Source: Bacteroidaceae bacterium (GTDB lineage Bacteria; Bacteroidota; Bacteroidia; Bacteroidales; Bacteroidaceae). Taken from it: 64,000 bases of DNA. The first letter of the stretch is position 1. Each line of letters opens with the position of its first letter. Shown here piece by piece: positions 38,999-48,706 of this stretch. The position numbers and the translations under genes were made by a program. A model generated the notes under the pieces. That model did not search any database and was not told where the DNA came from. It saw only the letters and a list, made by a program, of their open reading frames with translations. The stretch is taken from positions 1-64,000 of the forward strand of contig JAGBTN010000016.1 in assembly GCA_017631315.1 (NCBI GenBank), in the 5' to 3' direction.

Positions 38999-41059
38999 AT
39001 GACATACCCTTACTCGCATTATCCCAAAACAATCGAGATTGACGGCATCTACTACAACTTAGTTACATGGGCAAAGCAAGCCGAAGTAACTAGAAATCCT
39101 AACGAATACCGTGGCGCAGTTAACATCCCGGAGACTGTTTCCTACAATGGCGTAACATATTCTGTCACAAGCATAGGAGACGGCGCATTCAGATCATCCG
39201 GTCTTACCTCTGTCACTATTGGCAACTCCGTAAAAAGCATAGGAAACTATGCATTCTATAAATGCTACAATCTTACCTCTGTCACCATAGGCAACTCTGT
39301 AACAAGCATAGGAAGCGGTGCATTCAGTGACTGCTCATATTTGGAAAAGGTTATTGTTCCTAACATTGCAGCATGGTGCGGGATTGCATTTGAAGATGAG
39401 AATGCAAATCCTTTATATCGTGCCCACCATTTGTATAGCGATGAAACAACAGAAATAACAAACCTTATTATCCCCAACTCCGTAACAAGCATAGGATACT
39501 TAGCATTCCGTGGCTGCTCCGGTCTTACCTCTGTCAACATACCCAACTCCGTAACAAGCATAGGAAAGTCTGCATTCGATGGCTGCTCAGGTCTTACCTC
39601 TGTCACCATACCCAACTCCGTAAAAAGCATAGGATACAGGGCATTCTATAACTGTTCAGGTCTGAAAAAGGTCATTGTGCCGGACATTGCAGCATGGTGC
39701 AGCATTGATTTTGCTGATTATTATGATGCTGATATGTGGGTAAATCCTTTTATTGATGTTGATGATTATTCTGCAAATCCTTTATATTATGCAAGACACC
39801 TTTACAGCGATGAAACAACAGAAATAACAAACCTTATTATCCCCAACTCCGTAACAAGCATAGGAGGCTATGCATTCTGGAACTGCCGTGCTCTTACCTC
39901 TGTAACCATACCCAACTCCGTAACAAGCATTGGATGGCGTGCATTCCAAGATTGCTCGGGTCTTACCTCTGTCACCATACCCAACTCCGTAAAAAGGATA
40001 GAATGGCATGCATTCCGAGATTGCTCGGGTCTTACCTCTGTCACCATCCCAAACTCCGTAAAAAGCATTGGAGGGATTGCATTCCAAGATTGCTCGGGTC
40101 TTACCTCTGTCACCATCCCCAACTCCGTAACAAGGATAGAATGGCATGCATTCGATGGCTGCTCAGGTCTTACCTCTGTCACCATACCCAACTCCGTAAC
40201 AAGCATACAAAACGACGCATTCAGGTACTGCTTGGGTCTTACCTCTGTCACCATCCCAAACTCCGTAACAAGCATAGGAGACAGGGCATTCGCTTACTGC
40301 ACTGGTCTTACCTCTGTCAATATCGGCAATGGTGTGAAGAGTATAGGGAGCAGTGCCTTTGCCGACTGTGCAGAATTGACAGATGTCTATTGTTATGCAG
40401 AGAGCGTGCCTTCCACAAATAGCAATGCTTTTGACGGTTCGTACACAGAATATGCTACGCTCCATGTGCCGGCTGCATCTATCGAAAAATACAAGGCCAA
40501 AGCACCCTGGAGCAACTTCGGTACGATAGTTGCTACAGATGGCACAATACCCGAACCGCCCACACCAGAGAAGTGCGCTACGCCAACCATCAGTTACAGC
40601 AAAGGCGAACTGACTTTCTCCTGCAATACAGAAGGAGCAGAATTCATTTCGGAGATTAAAGACGCCGACATCAAAAAGCATTACACAGCCTCTGTTTCAC
40701 TAACCGCAACCTACAACATCAGCGTCTATGCCACAAAGGCAAACTATGAAAACAGCGACACCATTCAGGCTACGCTCTGCTGGATAGAGCAACAGCCACA
40801 GACGGAAGGCATAACAGACGAAGATGCCGTGGCAGAAATGCAGGCTGTTCCTGTTCTGATACAGACACAAGGCAACACCATCAACGTGCAAGGTGCAGAA
40901 GCAGGCACAGAGATTATTCTCTACGGCACGAATGGCGTACAACTCGATTCTGTCATTGCAACCACAGGCGTTGCATCGCTGAACGCTTCTGGTCTGTCGG
41001 GCTCTGTGGCAATCGTCAAGATTGGCAACAAGACCGTCAAGGTGTTGATAAAGCAGTAA
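38999..41059 (+). CDS. BspA-like leucine-rich-repeat protein without signal peptide
   Basis: This 686-residue protein has about 14 LRR_5 (Treponema pallidum-type) units of 23 residues with consensus LTSVTIPNSVTSIGxxAFxxCSG. They are interrupted by two IVP(N/D)IAAWC modules. A C-terminal region (about 510-686) includes chitobiase-like and sorting-tail-like segments ending VKVLIKQ. The N-terminus MTYPYSHYPKTIEIDGIYYNL aligns with the mature start of the second BspA-like protein (59016-62576), so the expected signal peptide is absent. The promoter lies only 28 nt upstream and no signal-coding sequence is found in any frame before it. Either export is lost or the gene is a 5'-truncated duplicate. 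BspA-like proteins are adhesins in related bacteria. Confidence 0.85.
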   Translation: MTYPYSHYPKTIEIDGIYYNLVTWAKQAEVTRNPNEYRGAVNIPETVSYNGVTYSVTSIGDGAFRSSGLTSVTIGNSVKSIGNYAFYKCYNLTSVTIGNSVTSIGSGAFSDCSYLEKVIVPNIAAWCGIAFEDENANPLYRAHHLYSDETTEITNLIIPNSVTSIGYLAFRGCSGLTSVNIPNSVTSIGKSAFDGCSGLTSVTIPNSVKSIGYRAFYNCSGLKKVIVPDIAAWCSIDFADYYDADMWVNPFIDVDDYSANPLYYARHLYSDETTEITNLIIPNSVTSIGGYAFWNCRALTSVTIPNSVTSIGWRAFQDCSGLTSVTIPNSVKRIEWHAFRDCSGLTSVTIPNSVKSIGGIAFQDCSGLTSVTIPNSVTRIEWHAFDGCSGLTSVTIPNSVTSIQNDAFRYCLGLTSVTIPNSVTSIGDRAFAYCTGLTSVNIGNGVKSIGSSAFADCAELTDVYCYAESVPSTNSNAFDGSYTEYATLHVPAASIEKYKAKAPWSNFGTIVATDGTIPEPPTPEKCATPTISYSKGELTFSCNTEGAEFISEIKDADIKKHYTASVSLTATYNISVYATKANYENSDTIQATLCWIEQQPQTEGITDEDAVAEMQAVPVLIQTQGNTINVQGAEAGTEIILYGTNGVQLDSVIATTGVASLNASGLSGSVAIVKIGNKTVKVLIKQ

Positions 41060-41080
41060 TGCACATAAACATCCGCATAC

Positions 41081-41118
41081 AAAAAAGCCTCTCCCTTTCT
41101 TCGGGAAGAGGCTTTTTA
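41081..41118. terminator. Bidirectional terminator between the BspA-like gene and uvrA
   Basis: AAAAAGCCTCTCCC pairs with GGGAAGAGGCTTTTT around a short loop, with an A-tract on one side and a T-tract on the other. It serves both convergent genes. Confidence 0.9.
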
Positions 41119-41146
41119 CGTATATATTATATAAGAAATAACGTCC

Positions 41147-43960
41147 TCAAGAGAGCATCGATTCTTTTGGAGTTCCACAGTAAAGAACCTCGCCGCCATT
41201 GCGTCCGCCACCCGGGCCCATTTCGATAATCCAATCGGCAGAACGAATAATATCCTCGTTGTGTTCTATGACAAGAATGGTGTTGCCTTTGTCTACAAGT
41301 TTTCCAAGCACACCCAACAAAACACGAATATCCTCGAAGTGCAGACCTGTGGTAGGTTCGTCGAGAACATAAAGCGTCCGTCCAGTATCGCGTCTGCTGA
41401 GTTCTGCCGCAAGTTTCACTCGCTGGCTTTCTCCACCAGAAAGAGTATTGCTCGGCTGACCCAATTTGATGTAACCGAGGCCTACCTCCTGCAAGACCTT
41501 GATTTTATTCAGTATATTGGGCTGATTGGCAAAGAACTCCACTGCCTGGTTGATAGTCATGTCGAGCACATCGGCAATGCTCTTGCCACGAAAGCGCACC
41601 TCGAGTGTCTCTCTATTGTAACGCTTTCCTCTACACTCCTCGCAAGGCACATATACATCGGGCAGGAAATTCATCTCTATGGTACGATAACCATTGCCAC
41701 CACATGTTTCACAGCGACCACCTTTTACATTGAACGAAAAGCGTCCTGGCTTATATCCACGGATTCGTGCTTCGGGCAATTCTACAAAAAGTTTACGAAT
41801 GTCGGAGAAGACATCGGTGTAGGTTGCCGGATTAGAACGAGGTGTTCTGCCAAGAGGACTCTGGTCTACATTGATAACCTTGTCTATATGCTCCAGACCT
41901 TCGATGGATTTGTATGGAAGAGGCTCTGCAAGGGAACGATAGAAATGTTTGCTAAGGATGGGATATAGCGTTTGGCTGATGAGCGAACTCTTTCCGCTAC
42001 CGCTAACACCTGTAATACATATAAGTTTCCCGAGCGGAATGCTGACATCTATATTCTTGAGGTTATGTCCACAGGCTCCTTTTATACTCAAAGACAGGCC
42101 ATTCCCTTCTCTGCGTTGCAAAGGCGGTTCAATGCTTAACACACCTTTCAGGTATCGACTGGTAAGCGTATCCTTCTCAAGCATCTCCTCATAAGTGCCC
42201 TGGAAAACAACTTCTCCACCTCGTCTGCCAGCCAGCGGACCAATATCAACGATATAGTCGGAGTTTTCCATCATCTCACGGTCGTGCTCCACTACAAGTA
42301 CAGTATTACCCGCATCACGAAGCGCCTTGAGCGAGCGAATGAGTTTGCTATTATCTCGACGATGAAGGCCAATGCTTGGCTCGTCGAGTATATAAAGTAC
42401 ACCTACAAGCTGGCTGCCTATCTGTGTTGCAAGACGAATACGCTGACTCTCACCTCCGGAAAGGCTCATAGAAGGACGTGAGAGCGAAAGATAATCAAGA
42501 CCAACGTCGAGCAAAAAGCGAAGGCGTGTCTTAATTTCTTTAATTATCTCAGATGCAATAGCACGTTGTCTTTCAGTTAGTTTTTCGTCTAAGTTTTCGA
42601 GCCATTCGTAGAGCTGTCCAAGGTCAAGAGAAGACACCTGGGCAATGTTTTGGCCATCTAAAAGGAAATGCAAAGATTCCTTTTTCAAACGTTGCCCCTT
42701 ACATTCGGGACATTCGCAAACACCATTGAACTGTTCTGCCCATTTCTGGGCTGCAGCCCCGACATCTGCGTCCCTCATTTGCTCTATATATTTGACCAAA
42801 CCACTATATTCTACGTAGACGTCGTTTGTGGTCCTTGCCTTGGAAGCAGGAATACGAAGTCGCTCGGAACAACCTTCCAATATCTCGCCAATTGCTTCTT
42901 CCGGCACATCGCAAAGCGGTGTATCAGCAGTGCAGCCATATTGTTCGAGCAACGTCTCCACTTGCCAGAATATCATTGCCGACTTTGCCTTTCCAAGAGG
43001 CGCAAAACCGCCTTCGCGCAACGAAAGCGACGGATCTGGGATAACCTTATCCTTGTCTATAATGTGTACGAAGCCAAGTCCCTTACAACGAGGACAAGCA
43101 CCTTGAGGGCTGTTAAAAGAAAAGTTATGAGGAGCAGGGTCGTGATAAGACATGCCACTCGTAGGGCACATCAAGTGCTTGCTGTAGTGACGTACCGAAT
43201 TATCGGCCATGTCGCAAACAAGCATCTCGCCATCACCTTGCTTCATTGCAACAGCAACACTCTGAACAAGCCTCTTGTCATCTTTATGCTGTACTTGAAG
43301 ACGGTCGATGACAACTTCAATGCTATGATTGCGATAGCGGTCGAGTTTCATGTCCGGAAGTATTTCCTGCATCTCACCATCGACACGAACGTACAAATAA
43401 CCCTTTCGGCGTATAGCATCAAAGAGTTCCTTGTAGTGGCCTTTACGGTTCTTTACAAGAGGAGAAAGCAAGACAATGCGTTTTCCAAGATATTCGTCGA
43501 GCAAGAGTTCAAGAATCTGTTCCTCCGTATATCGAACCATCTTCTCTCCACTAACATAAGAATAAGCCTCGGCAGTGCGAGCATAGAGCAAACGCAAGAA
43601 GTCATAAATTTCTGTTGTCGTACCGACTGTACTTCGAGGATTCTTATTCGTAGTCTTTTGCTCAATACTGATAACAGGACTTAACCCCGTTATCTTATCG
43701 ACATCGGGGCGTTCCATGTTTCCGAGAAAATTACGAGCATAGGCACTGAAAGTTTCGATATAACGACGCTGACCTTCAGCATAAATCGTATCGAAAGCAA
43801 GCGAAGATTTACCGCTTCCGCTCAATCCGGTAATAACAGTCAAACTTCCACGCGGAATCTCGACGTCAACGTTTTTAAGGTTGTGTACGCGAGCGCCTTC
43901 TACGCATATTCTTTGTTCGTTATTCACTTTCTTCGGCACTTCCGCTCTCGTTCTCCCCAT
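41147..43960 (-). CDS. uvrA: Excinuclease ABC subunit A
   Basis: This 937-residue DNA-damage sensor of nucleotide excision repair has two ABC ATPase halves. Walker A sites are [11 protein letters not shown] (N-terminal half) and [11 protein letters not shown] (C-terminal half), with signature motifs [12 protein letters not shown] and [12 protein letters not shown]. Zinc-finger cysteines are in [15 protein letters not shown] and CETCGGNG...CEECRGK. The first cysteine pair reads CPTSG, which I believe is common in Bacteroidetes. The start at 43960 overlaps the upstream gene by 41 bp; a GTG at 43927 would reduce the overlap to 8 bp and starts nearer the conserved [13 protein letters not shown]. 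Confidence 0.96.
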   Translation of the reverse strand: MGRTRAEVPKKVNNEQRICVEGARVHNLKNVDVEIPRGSLTVITGLSGSGKSSLAFDTIYAEGQRRYIETFSAYARNFLGNMERPDVDKITGLSPVISIEQKTTNKNPRSTVGTTTEIYDFLRLLYARTAEAYSYVSGEKMVRYTEEQILELLLDEYLGKRIVLLSPLVKNRKGHYKELFDAIRRKGYLYVRVDGEMQEILPDMKLDRYRNHSIEVVIDRLQVQHKDDKRLVQSVAVAMKQGDGEMLVCDMADNSVRHYSKHLMCPTSGMSYHDPAPHNFSFNSPQGACPRCKGLGFVHIIDKDKVIPDPSLSLREGGFAPLGKAKSAMIFWQVETLLEQYGCTADTPLCDVPEEAIGEILEGCSERLRIPASKARTTNDVYVEYSGLVKYIEQMRDADVGAAAQKWAEQFNGVCECPECKGQRLKKESLHFLLDGQNIAQVSSLDLGQLYEWLENLDEKLTERQRAIASEIIKEIKTRLRFLLDVGLDYLSLSRPSMSLSGGESQRIRLATQIGSQLVGVLYILDEPSIGLHRRDNSKLIRSLKALRDAGNTVLVVEHDREMMENSDYIVDIGPLAGRRGGEVVFQGTYEEMLEKDTLTSRYLKGVLSIEPPLQRREGNGLSLSIKGACGHNLKNIDVSIPLGKLICITGVSGSGKSSLISQTLYPILSKHFYRSLAEPLPYKSIEGLEHIDKVINVDQSPLGRTPRSNPATYTDVFSDIRKLFVELPEARIRGYKPGRFSFNVKGGRCETCGGNGYRTIEMNFLPDVYVPCEECRGKRYNRETLEVRFRGKSIADVLDMTINQAVEFFANQPNILNKIKVLQEVGLGYIKLGQPSNTLSGGESQRVKLAAELSRRDTGRTLYVLDEPTTGLHFEDIRVLLGVLGKLVDKGNTILVIEHNEDIIRSADWIIEMGPGGGRNGGEVLYCGTPKESMLS

Positions 43961-44675
43961 TATTATAACCCGAAATTACGTTGATAGCCTTCTTTATATT
44001 ATAATCGATTCCATCGCTTCCCTTGGCGGAAACCACAAGGAAATATACACCATCTTTTACTACCTTCCCATTGAATTTGCCATCCCAACTGCCCCGAACA
44101 TCATCCCAGGAATAGAGTTTCTTACCCCAGCGATTGAAAACTGCGGCATGAAAGGAGACAATACTCTTATAACCATCTTTTGGCTTAAGCACATCGTTCC
44201 TCTCGTCACCATTTGGTGATATGCCATTGGGAAACTCAAGTTTGCTCTCGCTAATTGAGAAGTTAATGATTTTAGGCTCTTCGCCTTCATCTGGGAAAGC
44301 ATAGAGGAAATCGCCCTCCGAATCGTAAAATTCCGCTTCAAATTGCACAACATAACTTCCACTTTCAGCAAACTCCATCTCCAACTCCTCATACTCGCCA
44401 TATTCCCGGCTTCTTCGTATAATAGGTTCGGACGTAGCTTCCTTGGTATTCGTTATTGTCCAAGTATATTTTACATTGCATGGCTCACTGGGATTAGCAT
44501 TGAACACAATGCGAACCGGAGCGTTCAAAGGTTTGGTGTCATTTGCAATGACATCAGTTTCCTCCTCTCCTTCGTCGTTAATCATGTAATAAGTTGCTGT
44601 CGGATCTACTGTCGGGACTTGCGCAAACGCGAAGAGAGAGATAAACGCAAAATAAATGAATAAAATCTGCCTCAT
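43920..44675 (-). CDS. Gliding-motility-associated C-terminal (CHU_C-type) secreted protein
   Basis: This 251-residue protein is read from the Met at 44675, giving a signal peptide ([19 protein letters not shown]). A longer reading from 44714 would precede the -7 box at 44693-44700. The C-terminal ~85 residues match the gliding-motility C-terminal domain used for type IX secretion or sorting: [51 protein letters not shown]. The N-terminal half is a PKD/Ig-like beta region. It overlaps uvrA and probably shares its promoter. Confidence 0.85.
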   Translation of the reverse strand: MRQILFIYFAFISLFAFAQVPTVDPTATYYMINDEGEEETDVIANDTKPLNAPVRIVFNANPSEPCNVKYTWTITNTKEATSEPIIRRSREYGEYEELEMEFAESGSYVVQFEAEFYDSEGDFLYAFPDEGEEPKIINFSISESKLEFPNGISPNGDERNDVLKPKDGYKSIVSFHAAVFNRWGKKLYSWDDVRGSWDGKFNGKVVKDGVYFLVVSAKGSDGIDYNIKKAINVISGYNNGENESGSAEESE

Positions 44676-44692
44676 TTCATATAATATTTCTG

Positions 44693-44700
44693 CAAAATTA
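44693..44700 (-). promoter_or_regulatory. -7 box of the CHU_C gene and uvrA
   Basis: TAATTTTG on the minus strand, 17 nt upstream of the ATG at 44675. Confidence 0.55.
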
Positions 44701-44764
44701 GCAAAAAAGCACAATAATTGAAGTTATTTCTCTCTTAAATTAGTTAAAAGGGTAATAAAAATGT

Positions 44765-44772
44765 TACCTTTG
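44765..44772 (+). promoter_or_regulatory. -7 box of the LysM gene (leaderless arrangement)
   Basis: TACCTTTG ends 5 nt before the ATG at 44778, so transcription should start at or next to the start codon. Confidence 0.6.
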
Positions 44773-44777
44773 CATAG

Positions 44778-46106
44778 ATGAAACACATTATTACACTATT
44801 ACTGAGTTTATGCCCAATGATTATGTATGGGCAAAATACTCTTTCCGCTCTCGAAGGCATGCATTCTGTCGGCAAAGGCGAGACATGGGAAAACATAGCA
44901 GCCAGCAAAGGAGTTTCTATTGCCGAACTGCAGACTGCCAACCCAGACATCAACCCAGACAAGAAGCTCAAAAAGGGCACGCTGTTGATTATCCCGCAAA
45001 AGCCTCAAGTTGTAGAGAAACAAGAAACCATTCAAGAACCTACAATAATTGAACCTGTTGTACGAACAACATTGTCGCACCTTAAAGTTGGTGTTCTTTT
45101 TACGTTTGCCGACGCCAAAATGGTTACAATGTATCGAGGATTATTGATGGCAGCGGATAGCATTCGCAAGAGTGGCGTTGATATAGATATTTATGCTTGG
45201 GATTGTGGCACTACAACAACTCAGATTGAAACATTGCTCCCAAAACTTGCAGGACTTGATATCATTTTCGGTCCAAATTCAGCAACGCAGATTCCTTTAG
45301 TTGCAGAATATTGCAAAGAACAAGGCACGCGTCTCGTTTTGCCATTGTGGAATGGACAAACCCTGCATGACTACCCGATGGTATATAATGCGACTGCACC
45401 CAACACAGTATTGTACGATGCTGCAGTAAAAAAACTTCTCCACAATACTGCCAATAAGAATTTTGTAATAGTAAATTGCAATAGTAGCGACAATCGAGGC
45501 AAAACATTTTCTCGTGCTCTCACTGAAGAACTTAACAAACGTTCAATACGTGCCAAGAGCCTTCTGCTTGAAGATGACGACAATGCCTACAACAATGCTT
45601 TAGACTCCATTCAGGAGAACTTCATTCTCCTTGACGATAACAGCGGTCGATCGTTAAGTATCATGATGGCTCGAATTAAAGATTTTCGTCAAAAGCATCC
45701 CACATTCCAACTTTCCCTCATTGGATATCCCGAATGGTTAAACGAAACAGAAAGACATCTGGATAATTTCTTTTTTGCAAATACATACATCGCAAGTCCA
45801 TACTACTATAATGTCTTAGACGAGAAGAACAAAGAATTCCAGCGCAAATACGAAAAGAATTTTCAGACTTACATGACTCCCGGCAATCCACGTTATGCTG
45901 CGCTTGGCTTCGACTTAGGCATGTTCTTCCTTTCCGGACTCAATAAATTCGGCGATACTTTTGAACAAAAACAAAACAATCTCCAGCAGAACCCTTATCA
46001 GAATTGGTATCAATTCGAACGAAACGATTCTGGGTTAAGTTTCACTAACCGTTTTGTTCAATTCATACACTTCACTCCAGAAAAAAAGATAGAACTTATT
46101 CGATAA
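44778..46106 (+). CDS. LysM domain fused to a periplasmic-binding-protein-like domain
   Basis: This 442-residue protein has a signal peptide (1-19, ending MYGQ), one LysM peptidoglycan-binding motif (about 29-75: HSVGKGETWENIAASKGVSIAELQ...GTLLIIP) and a type 1 periplasmic-binding fold (about 98-430: LKVGVLFTFADAKM, DIIFGPNSATQIPLVAEYCKEQGTRLVLPL). It is related to the branched-chain amino acid/receptor-ligand family. No ABC transporter is adjacent, so it is more likely a cell-wall-associated sensor or scaffold than a transport receptor. It is followed after 12 bp by a PorT-like barrel, a pairing I recall in Bacteroides. Confidence 0.85.
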   Translation: MKHIITLLLSLCPMIMYGQNTLSALEGMHSVGKGETWENIAASKGVSIAELQTANPDINPDKKLKKGTLLIIPQKPQVVEKQETIQEPTIIEPVVRTTLSHLKVGVLFTFADAKMVTMYRGLLMAADSIRKSGVDIDIYAWDCGTTTTQIETLLPKLAGLDIIFGPNSATQIPLVAEYCKEQGTRLVLPLWNGQTLHDYPMVYNATAPNTVLYDAAVKKLLHNTANKNFVIVNCNSSDNRGKTFSRALTEELNKRSIRAKSLLLEDDDNAYNNALDSIQENFILLDDNSGRSLSIMMARIKDFRQKHPTFQLSLIGYPEWLNETERHLDNFFFANTYIASPYYYNVLDEKNKEFQRKYEKNFQTYMTPGNPRYAALGFDLGMFFLSGLNKFGDTFEQKQNNLQQNPYQNWYQFERNDSGLSFTNRFVQFIHFTPEKKIELIR

Positions 46107-46118
46107 CATATTTTTATT

Positions 46119-46844
46119 TTGAAACGCCTACTCCTTTTTCTATTCATCACACTTCACGCATCTGTTCTTGCAGTCGTTGCGCAGGTTGGTAAGCCGCGAA
46201 CGGACCTGGCTATTGGTGTGAATGGTGGTTTTGTCATGAACAGGGTCTCATTCATGCCAAGCATTAAGCAAAACTTCAAGAATGGCACGACTGCAGGCTT
46301 CACGGCACGCTATACTTGCGAGAAATACTTTGGAATGATTTGTGCATTCCAGGGCGAACTCAACTATTCTCAAGCAGGTTGGAACGAAAACATCACAACA
46401 AGCGAAGATACCTATCAACGTACCATCCACTATTTGCAATTACCTCTACTTGCCAATCTTGGTTTTGGACGTGAACGTGGGGGTGTGAAGGGTTTCCTTG
46501 TTATCGGACCCCAACTAGGCTTTTGCATAGGCGAAAGCGAAAAACGTGAAGGAGAATGGTCTGAACAAACCTTATCGTTACGACCAAGTGGTGTGACGCA
46601 ACAATATGATTTGAAAGTACAGCGCAGGTTCGAATACGGAATTACCGGTGGCCTTGGCATTGACGTCAGCACAAAAAAAGGACATCACTTTATTGTTGAA
46701 GGGCGATACTTCTATGGCCTAAGCGACATCTTCTCAAACTCGAAGAAAGATCCTTTTGGCAGAAGTGCAAACGGCACTATCTCGGCTAAAGTTTCTTATC
46801 TGTTTGACATCATTCGAACAAAGCCAAACAGCGACAGCAACTGA
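46119..46844 (+). CDS. PorT-like outer-membrane beta-barrel protein
   Basis: This 241-residue protein starts at a TTG codon; no ATG gives a signal peptide in this frame. The signal peptide ends LAVVAQ. The rest shows alternating beta strands with LAIGVNGGFVMNRVSF, FTARYTCEKYFGMICAFQGELNYSQAGW, YLQLPLLANLGFG and a C-terminal strand of the outer-membrane barrel (OMP_b-brl_2) family, to which PorT of the type IX secretion system belongs. A specific T9SS role is not proven; many Bacteroidales carry several such barrels. It is in an operon with the LysM protein. Its stop is directly adjacent to the stop of the convergent MBL gene. Confidence 0.75.
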   Translation: MKRLLLFLFITLHASVLAVVAQVGKPRTDLAIGVNGGFVMNRVSFMPSIKQNFKNGTTAGFTARYTCEKYFGMICAFQGELNYSQAGWNENITTSEDTYQRTIHYLQLPLLANLGFGRERGGVKGFLVIGPQLGFCIGESEKREGEWSEQTLSLRPSGVTQQYDLKVQRRFEYGITGGLGIDVSTKKGHHFIVEGRYFYGLSDIFSNSKKDPFGRSANGTISAKVSYLFDIIRTKPNSDSN

Positions 46845-47606
46845 CTAACATTCCAGTTCAAGTCCATCGTAAGCATAATGGAAGCCTTCGGGAAGAAGTT
46901 CTTCTTGAACTGCGTGAAGTCCTACCTGATGGCACATATGAATAAAATAAGTAGGCACATTGCCCAAGCTGCGACTGAATGCAATTGCCTGCTCAACAGT
47001 CTGATGAGTTTTGTGTGGTGTATGACGCAAGGCTCCAACAATCAACATTTTTATTCCTTCGAGCAACGGGCGTGAAGATGGCTGCAGTTCTGTCATATCA
47101 GTAAGATAAGCCACATCGCCTATTCTATATCCGAGGATGGGCAAACTCCCATGCAAGGCACGAAGCGCAGTCACCTTTAGTGTGCCAAATTGCAACCTGT
47201 CGCCTTCCTCAACTTCATGAAGAGTCAGTTGGGGAATACCGGGATAAGTGCGTCTAACCAAGCAATAAGGAAGTCTTTCTTTTAGATGTAGGCAGGTATA
47301 TGCGTCGGCATAAAGCGGAAGAGAACGTTCGAAAGTAAAAGGCCTCAAGTCGTCTATTCCTCCCACATGGTCGTAATGTTCATGGGTAATTAGCACTGCA
47401 TCCAGAGGCTTGTTCATGCCAATGCGCAGCATTTGCTGACGGAAGTCAGGACCGCAATCAAGCAAGATGTATGTACCGTTTTCCTCAAACAGAGCAGATG
47501 TACGCAAACGTTGGTCACGAGGGTCTTTACTTGTACATACTTCGCACTGACACCCTATTTGTGGGACGCCAATGCTTGTGCCTGTTCCAAGAATTGTTAT
47601 CTTCAT
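46845..47606 (-). CDS. MBL-fold metallohydrolase (PhnP-like phosphodiesterase)
   Basis: This 253-residue protein has ILGTGTSIGVPQIGCQCEVC at the N-terminus and the binuclear metal motif THEHYDHVGG, plus further His and Asp ligands downstream (HGSLPILGYRIG, YLTDMTEL, HMCHQVG). The CxCxxC segment and overall pattern match the PhnP/cyclic phosphodiesterase branch. It probably hydrolyses a cyclic phosphodiester; the physiological substrate is unknown. It is the last gene of DUF4348-murB-MBL on the minus strand, 56 bp after murB. Confidence 0.88.
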   Translation of the reverse strand: MKITILGTGTSIGVPQIGCQCEVCTSKDPRDQRLRTSALFEENGTYILLDCGPDFRQQMLRIGMNKPLDAVLITHEHYDHVGGIDDLRPFTFERSLPLYADAYTCLHLKERLPYCLVRRTYPGIPQLTLHEVEEGDRLQFGTLKVTALRALHGSLPILGYRIGDVAYLTDMTELQPSSRPLLEGIKMLIVGALRHTPHKTHQTVEQAIAFSRSLGNVPTYFIHMCHQVGLHAVQEELLPEGFHYAYDGLELEC

Positions 47607-47662
47607 TTTCTCGTGTACCGTTTATAGCATTTATAACATCTGTCCGTGTTTGCAAAATGAAG

Positions 47663-48694
47663 TTATAAAAGATTCACCTCTGTTTCCAACATAATACCGA
47701 AGCGTTCGGATACTGCATTACGAACAGCCTGGCAGAGCCTGTAAATATCTTGCCCTGTTGCTCCTCCTTTGTTGACGAGCACAAGTGCCTGGCGGTCGTG
47801 CACTGCTGCTGCACCAAGGCTTTTCCCTTTCCAGCCTACCTGTTCTATGAGCCAACCAGCAGCAAGTTTTACTTTGCCTTCTTGTGCCGGATAAGACGGC
47901 ATAGCAGGAAACTCCTTTTGCAATGCTTCTGCCTTCGATGCAGACACGATTGGATTCTTGAAGAAACTGCCGGCATTGCCTTGCTCGGCAGGGTCGGGCA
48001 ATTTTGTGCGGCGAATGTTAATGATAACGTCACGCAACTCATTTGCCGTCAACGTCTTTTCGGAAAGTCCTGCATCTTCAATGGCTCTCACAAGCCCACC
48101 ATATTGCAGTTTCGGAGTAAAGATTTTGTTGAGGCGGAATGTGACGTGAGTTATGGCATATCGGCACCATAATTCTTCCTTGAAGATGCTTTCGCGGTAT
48201 CCATAACGACAATCCTTTGCTTGCCAAGCATGCTCTTTCCCGTCTGCCAGGCAGATGCCCTTAACCTCTTCAATAACATCGCACACCTCCACACCGTATG
48301 CACCGATGTTCTGCACTGCTGCTGCACCTATCTGACTTGGAATGAGCGACAGGTTTTCCATTCCATACCATCCTTGTTGAATGGCATAGTCTATGAATTC
48401 GTCACAAGTCTCGCCTGCACCGACTTCTACAAATATCTCGTCGTCTGTCTCACGGATTACGTTTATTCCCTTTATTTGTGACTTCAGCACAACGCCTTCA
48501 TAGTCGTTGAGGAAGAGCAGGTTGCTGCCGTCGCCTATGTGTAGCAATGGGAGTTGAGCATACGTTGTATGTATGTGTGTCAATGCTTCGAGCAAAGATT
48601 CCTCGGAATCATAGATGAACAGAACTTTTGCTCGTGCCTCAATACCGAAGGTGTTGAGTTGGCGAAGAGAAGCATCAGGTATAATTTGTAACAT
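47663..48694 (-). CDS. murB: UDP-N-acetylenolpyruvoylglucosamine reductase
   Basis: This 343-residue FAD enzyme reduces UDP-GlcNAc-enolpyruvate to UDP-MurNAc in peptidoglycan precursor synthesis. Seen are LNTFGIEARAK, LHIGDGSNLLFL, IPSQIGAAAVQNIGAYG (FAD binding), CRYGYRESIFK and the catalytic Ser in NAGSFFKNP. Length and lack of extra loops fit the type I enzyme. It lies 12 bp after the DUF4348 gene. Confidence 0.96.
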   Translation of the reverse strand: MLQIIPDASLRQLNTFGIEARAKVLFIYDSEESLLEALTHIHTTYAQLPLLHIGDGSNLLFLNDYEGVVLKSQIKGINVIRETDDEIFVEVGAGETCDEFIDYAIQQGWYGMENLSLIPSQIGAAAVQNIGAYGVEVCDVIEEVKGICLADGKEHAWQAKDCRYGYRESIFKEELWCRYAITHVTFRLNKIFTPKLQYGGLVRAIEDAGLSEKTLTANELRDVIINIRRTKLPDPAEQGNAGSFFKNPIVSASKAEALQKEFPAMPSYPAQEGKVKLAAGWLIEQVGWKGKSLGAAAVHDRQALVLVNKGGATGQDIYRLCQAVRNAVSERFGIMLETEVNLL

Positions 48695-48706
48695 GGTCTG
48701 GAGATA

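Noticed and set aside
38999-41059. Mobile element or phage origin for the BspA-like islands
   Set aside because: No transposase, integrase, direct-repeat boundaries or tRNA-integrated att duplication were seen around either BspA-like gene.
43100-43180. UvrA missing a zinc-finger Cys (CPTSG)
   Set aside because: I believe this form is usual in Bacteroidetes UvrA, so it is not treated as a defect.
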